Assembly (NCBI GenBank): GCA_028280675.1
Contig: JANQLI010000188.1
Location: forward strand, 1-10,811
Source of the DNA: Alphaproteobacteria bacterium
Lineage (GTDB): Bacteria > Pseudomonadota > Alphaproteobacteria > SMXP01
DNA: 10,811 nt
Direction of reading: 5' to 3'
Part shown: positions 1-6,251 of the stretch, piece by piece
How positions within the stretch are numbered: position 1 is the stretch's first letter
How the letters are laid out: each line of letters begins with the position of its first letter
The notes under the pieces: generated by a model
Told to the model about the DNA's origin: nothing
Seen by the model: the letters and a program-made list of their open reading frames with translations, nothing else
Database searches by the model: none
Program-made: the position numbers and the translations under genes

Positions 1-3
1 CAG

Positions 4-1263
4 TTAGTCGGTGGCTGTGTTGCTCTCTTCCGTAGCGGAATCCATCATGGGTGAAGACGCATCGCGCTTGATGCCGCGCAGGATCATGTTCGGCAGCAAC
101 GCTTCATCCCAATCAAAATTCCCTGTGTTTGGATTGATGCCGCCATTGCCTGTATGGACGATCACCATGTCTTCAGACGGAATCACATAGACACGCTGTC
201 CGCCGGACCCATCGAAATAGAAGAGGTCGTCGGCGGCAAAGTCTTCTGAATGAGGAACCCCTGTCGGCACGCCTTTGCCGTAAGTGCGCAACTCTTGCCA
301 TTCAGTCCCGAGCCACGTTTGCAAACCGTAATTCGGATTTGTGGCCGATGGTGTGATCACTTCTTTAAGCCAGTCTTCTGAAACAATTTGTGCGCCGTCA
401 ACCTGTCCCTTGTTCAGGTGCAACAGGCCAACACGCATCCAATCTTCTGCTGTGATAAACAAACTGCCGGATGTGCGTGCTTTGCCGTTTTCACTGTCGA
501 GCCAAACATGCGCATCGCGCGTCCCCAGTTTGCGCCAAAGTTTGCTTTCCAGCAGGTCCGCATAGCGCATCCCGGAGGCGCGTTCGAGGATCAGGCCTAA
601 AATCTCAGAATTGTTATTACTGTAGGCAAAGACAGTGTTGGGTGTGTCTTCAAGCGGATATTTGAGAATAAGACTGTTAATGTCCGTTCCCATCATCAGC
701 TTGAACGTGTCTGAAAAGGGATTCATACTAAACGGCGCGCGTCCTAGACCGCTGGCCATTTGCAATAAATTGCGGATGGTGACTTGAGACCGGTCATCGT
801 CCGCCCATTCTGTGATGTATGTCGCAGCAGGTTCATCCAGCGAAGGAATAATCCCTTCTGCAATGACCACGCCATAAAGCAACGCCATGACGGATTTATG
901 CATGCTTGCCGAATTGGTGCGAGTGTCGCGATTGTATCCTTCGCCGTAATGCTCCACTTGCAAAGTGCCTTTGTGCCACACCAAAAGGGCTGTGGATCGA
1001 TTGCGCGCCGCAAATGAAAGCGCATCAGCAATCGTGGTGTCTTGCAAGGTCAACGCGCCTTGAGGGGCGCGGGGCAGAGGGGCGCCTTCGTCGCCTTTGG
1101 CAATTTCAATGGGATCGTACCAGTCATAATCGGTGATCATGGTGTTGCGATCGAATGTGGCGAGACGATTGAGATACGTCCAATTGCTCGCGATAACGAC
1201 TGCAAGACCAAGCACGATCACCAAGACGACAATACCCAGGCCTTTAAGAATCTTCTTCAACAT
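4..1263 (-). CDS. Membrane-anchored serine hydrolase, beta-lactamase/class C PBP fold
   Basis: Predicted 419-residue enzyme of the serine beta-lactamase-like family (beta-lactamases, DD-peptidases, esterases such as EstB, 6-aminohexanoate-dimer hydrolase). Seen: one hydrophobic segment at about residues 8-25 after a Lys-rich start, with no signal peptidase site that I trust, so the catalytic domain is probably periplasmic and tethered. The Ser-x-x-Lys motif is S120-M-H-K123, the second motif is Y214-S-N216, and H370-T-G372 fits the KTG-box position. N311-Y-G-L-Q-T-W and the G-S-G-G-Q run near 352 are typical of this family. The frame stays open 25 codons further upstream, to 1338, but ATG at 1263 has GGGGGA five bases before it and begins just ahead of the membrane segment, so I use it. 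HTG instead of KTG favours an esterase or amidase over a true beta-lactamase. Substrate unknown. It lies 105 bp downstream of a co-directional efflux gene. Confidence 0.88.
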   Translation of the reverse strand: MLKKILKGLGIVVLVIVLGLAVVIASNWTYLNRLATFDRNTMITDYDWYDPIEIAKGDEGAPLPRAPQGALTLQDTTIADALSFAARNRSTALLVWHKGTLQVEHYGEGYNRDTRTNSASMHKSVMALLYGVVIAEGIIPSLDEPAATYITEWADDDRSQVTIRNLLQMASGLGRAPFSMNPFSDTFKLMMGTDINSLILKYPLEDTPNTVFAYSNNNSEILGLILERASGMRYADLLESKLWRKLGTRDAHVWLDSENGKARTSGSLFITAEDWMRVGLLHLNKGQVDGAQIVSEDWLKEVITPSATNPNYGLQTWLGTEWQELRTYGKGVPTGVPHSEDFAADDLFYFDGSGGQRVYVIPSEDMVIVHTGNGGINPNTGNFDWDEALLPNMILRGIKRDASSPMMDSATEESNTATD

Positions 1264-1268
1264 TAGGT

Positions 1269-1274
1269 TCCCCC
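1269..1274 (-). promoter_or_regulatory. Ribosome binding site that sets the hydrolase start
   Basis: GGGGGA on the minus strand lies five bases before the ATG at 1263. It decides between that start and the longer open frame beginning at 1338, which has no comparable site nearby. Confidence 0.65.
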
Positions 1275-1368
1275 GTAAAACGGCACTGCTTTGTTCTCCT
1301 AACATATATAAGTAGCGTGAGGCGTGGCCGGAAATCAATGTCAGCGCCGTCTGGTATGTGGATAGGTC

Positions 1369-2616
1369 TTAAGCATGGGTCAGTGTGCGGCGATGGCGCA
1401 TGATCTGCCACACCATCAGAAGCGCCGGAATAATCAGCACAGCCCCCGCCAGATACGGCGCGCTGGCGCCATAGGCCTCGAAAATAATCCCCGACACGCT
1501 TGGCCCGAGAATGCGCGCCAGGCTTCCTGCGCCCTGATAGATCCCCAACACAGCGCCTTGTTCCGTGTCATCCGCCTCTTTAGACACCAAGCTCGAAATG
1601 CTTGGATTAAAAAGCGCGCTCCCTGCGGTGAGCAGCGTGATGGACAGCATCACCATGGTCAGGGATGAAGATCCGGCTAATACGACATAGCCCAACATCA
1701 CCAGAAAGAGGGACGTGAAGAGAAGGGCATGTTCGCCGAACCGGTTGGTCAGTGGTCCGATCAATCCGCCTTGAATGATGGCGCTCACGACCCCGACATA
1801 TCCAAGGGTCAGCGCCACATCCCGGGGGCCAAAGGCCAAAACCTGTTCCGCCCACAGAGGATAAATCACCTCAAACTGCGACCATGTTGTTACAAAGAGA
1901 AAGCCTGTGATCACGAGCATGGCCAAGATTTGCCGCCCGAAGGCGAGTTTTAAACGGTCTTGAAGCGGTGGAAGAACTTGCGTTTTGATTTTGTCGCGGA
2001 TCTCGTGACTGAGACTTTCCTTGAGGAAGATCACCACGCCTAATCCGGCCAGTGTTGATAGCGCTGCAGAGACAGCCGACGGCAGAACATAGTTTGCTGT
2101 TTCATAACTGTCTCCTGCAAGGAACCCGCCTAACACAGGTCCAAACACGAATCCCAACCCAAACGCCGCCCCGATCAGGCCAAGGCCCTTTGCGCGATCT
2201 TCTTCGCTTGTGATGTCAGCGACATAGGCGTAGGCCGTTGACAGATTACCGGCGTTGATCCCTGCAAAAGCGCGGGCGAAGAACAGCATTTCCGGTGTGT
2301 CGGCGTATATCAGCAAGACATAGGATATGGCCGTGCCAAACATGGTGATGGCGAGAATAGGCTTGCGGCCGTAATGATCGCTCAGGCGTCCAACGATGGG
2401 CGCCATGATGAACTGTGCCAGGGAATACACGCCCATCGTGACAAATGTGACAGCAGCATAAGAAAGATCAAGCTTGACTGCATAAAAAGGGATCAAGGGG
2501 ATCAGCAAGCCAAAACCAAGCAGGTTGATAAACACGATCAGAAATAATGTCGGCACGAAACTTATCCCTCTGACGGAGGTCACTGCGGGCGGCATCTGAA
2601 CGATCATGCACCGCAT
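1369..2616 (-). CDS. Major facilitator superfamily exporter, TetA/DHA1 type
   Basis: A 415-residue inner-membrane secondary transporter with about twelve hydrophobic segments, the usual length for 12-helix drug:H+ antiporters. The loop 2-3 signature motif A is intact at residues 76-86 (G-R-L-S-D-H-Y-G-R-K-P, with D80 and R84). The helix 4 region has R115-A-F-A-G-I-N-A-G, and helix 5 carries the Gly/Pro-rich motif C of antiporters around 155-165 (G-F-V-F-G-P-V-L-G-G). These place it in the family of TetA and related multidrug or metabolite exporters; the cargo cannot be read from sequence. The start is uncertain: Met1, Met4 (2607) and Met8 (2595) are all possible and none has a strong Shine-Dalgarno site; the longest is listed. 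It is divergent from the ABC ATPase gene and precedes the serine hydrolase gene on the same strand, so export of a compound modified by that hydrolase is conceivable but unproven. Confidence 0.92.
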   Translation of the reverse strand: MRCMIVQMPPAVTSVRGISFVPTLFLIVFINLLGFGLLIPLIPFYAVKLDLSYAAVTFVTMGVYSLAQFIMAPIVGRLSDHYGRKPILAITMFGTAISYVLLIYADTPEMLFFARAFAGINAGNLSTAYAYVADITSEEDRAKGLGLIGAAFGLGFVFGPVLGGFLAGDSYETANYVLPSAVSAALSTLAGLGVVIFLKESLSHEIRDKIKTQVLPPLQDRLKLAFGRQILAMLVITGFLFVTTWSQFEVIYPLWAEQVLAFGPRDVALTLGYVGVVSAIIQGGLIGPLTNRFGEHALLFTSLFLVMLGYVVLAGSSSLTMVMLSITLLTAGSALFNPSISSLVSKEADDTEQGAVLGIYQGAGSLARILGPSVSGIIFEAYGASAPYLAGAVLIIPALLMVWQIMRHRRTLTHA

Positions 2617-2800
2617 GTCTTGGATCGATCTACGTTATACCCCTTTATGTCAAGGGGCAATTTCAGCGCAGAGGCACTCTAATGGTCACGAGCTAAACCC
2701 TTCTTGCCATGGTGCAGATTTGCTTTTACCGTCGGTCTACTTTCTGACGGAAAGCGCGGGTCCATACAGCGCATGATGTGCAAGGATATGGAACCGCGGA
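2617..2800. promoter_or_regulatory. Divergent intergenic region between the MFS and ABC genes
   Basis: These 184 bases must hold the promoters of both the leftward transporter and the rightward ABC ATPase gene. I could not assign convincing -35/-10 pairs. Two inverted repeats are visible: CCCCTT / AAGGGG with a six-base centre (2640-2657), and CCGTC / GACGG with a twelve-base centre (2729-2750). Either could bind a regulator or fold in RNA. No small gene is supported here. Confidence 0.5.
2640..2657. repeat. Inverted repeat near the MFS start, candidate operator
   Basis: CCCCTT at 2640-2645 and AAGGGG at 2652-2657 form a perfect six-base-pair dyad around TATGTC. It lies 24 bases upstream of the MFS gene's longest start, where a repressor site or 5' leader hairpin would act. 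There is no T-run to suggest a terminator. Function is inferred from position only. Confidence 0.35.
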
Positions 2801-3523
2801 ATGGGTGAAGGGGACACTTCAGTGCTCGAAGCAATCAAACTCAAAAAAACCTATGGCGATTATGATGCGCTGAAAGGGTTGGACCTGACAGTCAACAGTG
2901 GTGACATCTATTGTTTGCTGGGCGCGAACGGCGCTGGGAAAACGACAACCATTAATCTCTTCCTGAACTTTATTGACCCGACCGCAGGTCAAGCCAAAGT
3001 CAATGGCATTGATGTTACGCAAGACCCTCTCGCAACCAAAAAGTCCCTCGCATACATTCCAGAAACGGTGATGCTCTATGGTAATTTGACCGGTATGGAG
3101 AACCTTGAATATTTCGCCAAGCTTGGTGGGCATGGCGCGTATGCGCAAAAGGATTATCGGAACTTTCTTGAGCGCGTGGGCTTGCAAAAAGAGGCTGGGG
3201 ATCGCCGTGTCAGCACTTACTCTAAGGGCATGCGTCAAAAAGTCGGCGTGGCGATTGCGCTCGCAAAACAGGCGAACACGTTGTTGCTTGATGAGCCGAC
3301 ATCAGGTCTCGATCCCAAAGCCAGTAACGAATTTTCCGCATTGCTGACAAACTTGCAGGAAGAGGGCGCGGCCATTCTGATGGCGACCCACGATCTCTTC
3401 CGCGCGAAAGAAACCGGCACGCGCATTGGCATTATGAAAGCCGGTGTCTTGGTCGATGAACTCGATACAGAAGCCGTAACGCATGCGGATGTCGAGCGGA
3501 TTTATCTGCAGCACATGCACTAA
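2801..3523 (+). CDS. ABC-2-type transporter ATP-binding protein
   Basis: A 240-residue cytoplasmic ATPase subunit expected to drive a membrane permease, most like the ABC-2/CcmA-type exporters. Seen: Walker A G41-A-N-G-A-G-K-T-T49; a Q-loop region (I86-P-E-T) with Glu where Gln is usual, a common variant in this subgroup; signature Y140-S-K-G-M144 in place of LSGGQ; Walker B L161-L-L-D-E-P166; D-loop S168-G-L-D-P; and switch His197 in A-T-H-D. All catalytic motifs are present, so it should hydrolyse ATP. The start is ambiguous: ATG at 2801 has little before it, whereas GTG at 2822 (codon 8) has AAGGGGA seven bases upstream and begins at the conserved L-E-A-I-K-L-K-K-T-Y. No permease gene adjoins it; the next gene, 38 bp on, codes for a membrane-anchored chelatase-like protein. 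A permease may lie elsewhere. Confidence 0.93.
   Translation: MGEGDTSVLEAIKLKKTYGDYDALKGLDLTVNSGDIYCLLGANGAGKTTTINLFLNFIDPTAGQAKVNGIDVTQDPLATKKSLAYIPETVMLYGNLTGMENLEYFAKLGGHGAYAQKDYRNFLERVGLQKEAGDRRVSTYSKGMRQKVGVAIALAKQANTLLLDEPTSGLDPKASNEFSALLTNLQEEGAAILMATHDLFRAKETGTRIGIMKAGVLVDELDTEAVTHADVERIYLQHMH
2808..2814 (+). promoter_or_regulatory. Ribosome binding site favouring a GTG start for the ABC ATPase
   Basis: AAGGGGA is followed after seven bases by GTG at 2822, in frame with the ABC ATPase. It is a better initiation context than that of the ATG at 2801 and would make the protein 233 residues long, starting right at the conserved first strand. Confidence 0.5.
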
Positions 3524-3561
3524 GAAGACGTTACGGACTGGCGAGGGAGGGCATCCATAAA

Positions 3562-5205
3562 ATGCAAAAATGGCAAAAAATAACGCTCGGCGTTGTGGCT
3601 GGTCTGTTGATCGTTGCTGGAGGCTTTTTTGGGTATGCGTCGAAACAAAACCAGCCGCCGCAGCTCGTAGAGCCCAATTATTATACCTATTACAAAACCC
3701 AGGACATGACCCCCGCAGGCAAGATCGGCGTATTCGTCTCGCACTTGGTGATGCCAGAGCATTATCGTGAAGAGGATTACCAAACCATTGCCGCGAAATC
3801 TTTGCAGTATATTCCGTGGCCCATTCGTTCTGTGCTTGCGCGCGATGGCGGAACGGCGTTGTTGGACGAGGAACGCTATTATGAACGGGCGGAATTTGTC
3901 CCAACCAAGCTGGTTGATCAGTGGGGCAGCGACACCGCGAAAGATGGCGCGCCGTACATTGACCTTTACACTCAAGGCAAAGTCGAATGGGTCGCGCCCA
4001 GTGAGACGGCTCATCTGGGTCACGGGTATTTTCTGTACCCGGATCAACCTTCCGGCAGTTTAACGGCAGGCTCAAAACTCGCGGTCAAGGCGAAAAATTA
4101 TTATCACAAACCAGGCGCCGGATTTACCGACGGCCGCGTGCCCCATGAAGCGGTGAATCGCATCTTCGTCGAGGGCGCCATGAACAAGATCCGCGCGACC
4201 TATGGCGATGTGCCTTATCGCTGGGTGACAGCCGATAATCCGACGATGGCGCGTGAGGCCTTGTTCTCTTTGTTAGATGAAGGCATTGACACATTGATCC
4301 TCGCGGCGCCGCGTCCTGTGTATTCGCATCATGAAGAGTTTAACGGCAGCATTAAACACGCCATGCACTATCTTCATGACTGGCAAGACAAGAATGGGCG
4401 CAAAGACATTAAAGTGATCATCTCGAAAGAGTTGTCACATTATGAGCCCATGTATCTGCCGCATCAGAATTTGCTGCGCTATCACTTGGATCAATTGCCG
4501 CAAGGGGCTTCCGTGAAAGTGGTGATATCGGTGCATGGCATGGCTTGGGACCTGGTTCCCCATGAAGCCTGGATTGAGCTCGCGCCCCGTTATGTCGATC
4601 GCGTTATGGCGGAAACCGAAAAGACGATGGCTGCATATCAGTTCAGTAAAACGGACATTGTGCAGTCGCAAGACCGCTTTGCCGATCCTTATAACAATCC
4701 CAATGGCGTCTATCTCTCCACCAATAAGGCTTTTTGGGATGGCATCAATGATGGTTTTGATTATGTCATCAATCTTCCGATTGAGTTCTTTGCTGAGAAC
4801 ACCGACACCATGTTTTCGCACGCCATGTATAATTTCGAAAACTTTGACGATTTCGATCATTACGAAACAGTGGATTATCCCGATTGGAGCAAGCCCTACA
4901 TCCGCTCTTACGTGCAAGATGGCACCAAGGTGATTTATGGCGGTCTTGTCTCTGAGCAATTCGGCGGACCGATCATCGACGCTTTCTATATGGCGCTGGA
5001 TGACATCATCAGTCAGGGCATGGAGCCGCTCATTGCCACATCAGCAACTGTTCAAGAGGTTGCCGAAGAGGTTGTGGAGGCCGCAAGCGAAGCGGTTGAA
5101 GATGCCGCTGCTACGGTTGTCGAAGGGATCGTAGGCACGGCTTCAGAGGCGGTAAGCACCTCGGCATCCAAGTGGTCACGGCCGGGGCTAGAGGACCTTC
5201 GCTAA
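3562..5205 (+). CDS. Membrane-anchored, divergent chelatase-like (ferrochelatase-fold) protein
   Basis: A 547-residue protein I cannot assign to a named family. Seen: a short Lys-containing start, then one hydrophobic segment at about residues 8-25, predicting an N-terminal anchor with the rest in the periplasm. The core can be aligned by eye with type II chelatases such as HemH: an I55-G-V-F-V-S-H first strand, T244-L-I-L-A-A-P-R-P-V-Y-S255 in the place of the LPLYPxYS strand, V320-V-I-S-V-H-G326 in the place of the FSxHG strand with its metal-site His (here H325), and N404-L-P-I-E-F-F-A-E-N-T-D-T in the place of VPIxFxSDHxET. The key Glu is Asp (D415) and the neighbouring His is Asn (N413). 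An extra segment of about 100 residues (95-195) and an Ala/Glu/Val-rich tail (about 493-535) are not part of HemH. Metal or tetrapyrrole binding is the best guess; catalysis is doubtful. A strong AGGGAGGG lies ten bases before ATG, 38 bp after the ABC gene, suggesting co-transcription. Confidence 0.8.
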   Translation: MQKWQKITLGVVAGLLIVAGGFFGYASKQNQPPQLVEPNYYTYYKTQDMTPAGKIGVFVSHLVMPEHYREEDYQTIAAKSLQYIPWPIRSVLARDGGTALLDEERYYERAEFVPTKLVDQWGSDTAKDGAPYIDLYTQGKVEWVAPSETAHLGHGYFLYPDQPSGSLTAGSKLAVKAKNYYHKPGAGFTDGRVPHEAVNRIFVEGAMNKIRATYGDVPYRWVTADNPTMAREALFSLLDEGIDTLILAAPRPVYSHHEEFNGSIKHAMHYLHDWQDKNGRKDIKVIISKELSHYEPMYLPHQNLLRYHLDQLPQGASVKVVISVHGMAWDLVPHEAWIELAPRYVDRVMAETEKTMAAYQFSKTDIVQSQDRFADPYNNPNGVYLSTNKAFWDGINDGFDYVINLPIEFFAENTDTMFSHAMYNFENFDDFDHYETVDYPDWSKPYIRSYVQDGTKVIYGGLVSEQFGGPIIDAFYMALDDIISQGMEPLIATSATVQEVAEEVVEAASEAVEDAAATVVEGIVGTASEAVSTSASKWSRPGLEDLR

Positions 5206-5215
5206 AACGTGTGAA

Positions 5216-5259
5216 CCTCTTGAATATAAAGAGGAAGCCCTTTGGGCTTGCCGTTTTTT
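5216..5259 (+). terminator. Tandem hairpins with T-run, rho-independent terminator
   Basis: Two hairpins sit back to back 11 bases after the chelatase-like stop codon. The first is CCTCTT / AAGAGG around GAATATA (5216-5234). The second is AAGCCC / GGGCTT around TTT (5235-5249), followed by GCCG and six T at 5254-5259. This is a good intrinsic terminator for the ABC-chelatase unit and insulates it from the downstream regulator gene. Confidence 0.75.
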
Positions 5260-5313
5260 GAACGCTGACCCATGCGCTGATGCGCCCACTCTGAGGTGAA
5301 TAGCTCCCCTGTC

Positions 5314-5328
5314 ATCCGTCTAACGGAT
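5314..5328. promoter_or_regulatory. 15-bp palindrome upstream of the IclR-type gene, candidate operator
   Basis: ATCCGT-CTA-ACGGAT is a perfect 6-3-6 dyad centred about 49 bases before the regulator's start codon. IclR-family proteins commonly bind palindromes of about this size and often control their own gene, so autoregulation is a reasonable inference. The sequence does not recur elsewhere in the window as far as I can see. Confidence 0.45.
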
Positions 5329-5369
5329 ATGAGATCGGATGTTCTACGCAGGGCGCCAGAGGAAGCTGT

Positions 5370-6200
5370 ATGGAAACATCTATGGAAGAGAGACCCACAG
5401 ACATTGAGCCGCCAAACGAGAGCACGCGTCCTATTCGTGCTCTGTTGCGCGGCTTGCAAGCGCTTCAATCTTTGAACGAGCAAAACGGTGCGACGGTGAC
5501 GGAAGTTGCCAAACTGACGGAGCTGCCGCGCACAACCGCGTATCGCATTTTAGAAACGTTGCGTGTTGGCGGATTTGCCGAACGTGATGCGGTGGATGAG
5601 CGTTATCGCCCTACGGTGAAAGTCCGTTTGCTGGCAGAAGGCTATGAACAAGAGGCCTGGATACGTGACATCGCGCGGACGCGGATTGAACAATTGGCGC
5701 GCGACGTGGTGTGGCCAATCAATATTATGACCTTATCTGGGTCAAAGATGGTGGTCCGTGAAACGACAGACCAGACAAGCCCGCTTGCATTGGAACGATA
5801 CTCTGCAGGGATTCGCGCCCATGTTATGGCGACTGGGGGCGGGCAAGTCTATTTAAGTTTTTGCTCCGACGAACAACGCAACACGCTGCTGCAAATCCTT
5901 GCCGCGTCAGAAGACCCTGATGATGCTTTGGCAAAAGAAACGCATCTTGTGGAAAAAATTATCAGGGAAACCCGCGCCAATGGCTACGCCACAAGCATTC
6001 GGCCAAAACACGGCGAGAACAGTTTAGCGGTTCCGATTTTGGCCAGTGGTTCTATTCTTGCCTCACTCACAATGCGTTATATGCAATCGGTGATGACACC
6101 TGAAAAAGCGATTGAAGATTTTCTTGCGCGTCTTCAAGCGGCGGCAAAAGATATTGGCGATGAAGTGACGCGGTGGCGTGCCGAAGGTAAAATCATTTAA
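5370..6200 (+). CDS. IclR-family transcriptional regulator, MhpR-like
   Basis: A 276-residue cytoplasmic DNA-binding regulator of normal IclR length. The N-terminal winged helix-turn-helix spans about residues 22-80: R24-A-L-L-R-G-L-Q-A-L opens the domain and the recognition helix lies near L53-P-R-T-T-A-Y-R-I-L-E-T-L. The C-terminal effector-binding domain follows from about 90 to 260. The stretch W-x-x-D-I-A, then V113-V-W-P-I-N and M-V-V-R-E-T-T-D, closely resembles what I recall of MhpR, the E. coli activator of 3-(3-hydroxyphenyl)propionate catabolism, so an aromatic or related carboxylate is a plausible inducer. Start chosen at 5370 because AGAGGAAG lies just five bases upstream; Met5 at 5382 is less likely. 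It stands directly before the hydrolase, flavoprotein and aldehyde dehydrogenase genes in the same direction, with a 51-bp gap, and is their likely local regulator. Confidence 0.93.
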   Translation: METSMEERPTDIEPPNESTRPIRALLRGLQALQSLNEQNGATVTEVAKLTELPRTTAYRILETLRVGGFAERDAVDERYRPTVKVRLLAEGYEQEAWIRDIARTRIEQLARDVVWPINIMTLSGSKMVVRETTDQTSPLALERYSAGIRAHVMATGGGQVYLSFCSDEQRNTLLQILAASEDPDDALAKETHLVEKIIRETRANGYATSIRPKHGENSLAVPILASGSILASLTMRYMQSVMTPEKAIEDFLARLQAAAKDIGDEVTRWRAEGKII

Positions 6201-6231
6201 ATCATAAGACGTGTGACACACGTGAGATGAT
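6201..6231. promoter_or_regulatory. 31-bp two-shell palindrome between regulator and hydrolase genes
   Basis: The core ACGTGT-GAC-ACACGT (6209-6223) is a perfect 6-3-6 dyad. A second shell, ATCAT at 6201-6205 and ATGAT at 6227-6231, is symmetric about the same centre, with three unpaired bases (AAG, GAG) on each side. It begins right after the regulator's stop codon and ends before the Shine-Dalgarno site of the hydrolase gene. It could be the regulator's operator for the catabolic genes, or an RNA hairpin between two cistrons; there is no T-run, so a terminator is unlikely. Confidence 0.55.
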
Positions 6232-6251
6232 GTGGAAAAGGGGAGCGCAGT

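Noticed and set aside
4..1263. Calling it an antibiotic-resistance beta-lactamase (ampC)
   Set aside because: The SxxK and YSN motifs are shared by many esterases and peptidases; the tether, the HTG box and the lack of an AmpC-like context do not support resistance.
2704..2732. Possible -35/-10 pair (TTGCCA, 17 bases, TACCGT) for the ABC gene
   Set aside because: The -10 element is a poor match to consensus, so I do not list it as a promoter.
3302..4075. Minus-strand open frame of 257 codons spanning the ABC/chelatase-like junction
   Set aside because: It overlaps two well-supported plus-strand genes, is Arg/Pro/Cys-rich without family motifs, and has no convincing ribosome binding site.
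4435..4959. Minus-strand open frame of 174 codons inside the chelatase-like gene
   Set aside because: The plus-strand frame matches chelatase-like strand motifs across this region; the antisense frame is an Ile/His-rich shadow.
3562..5205. Naming the gene hemH (ferrochelatase)
   Set aside because: The periplasmic anchor, the large insert, the helical tail and the Glu-to-Asp and His-to-Asn changes at the metal site make a housekeeping ferrochelatase unlikely.
5207..5214. ACGTGTGA, identical to the left core arm of the 31-bp palindrome
   Set aside because: It lacks the opposing half-site and lies directly after a stop codon; an eight-base match is expected by chance often enough in this window.
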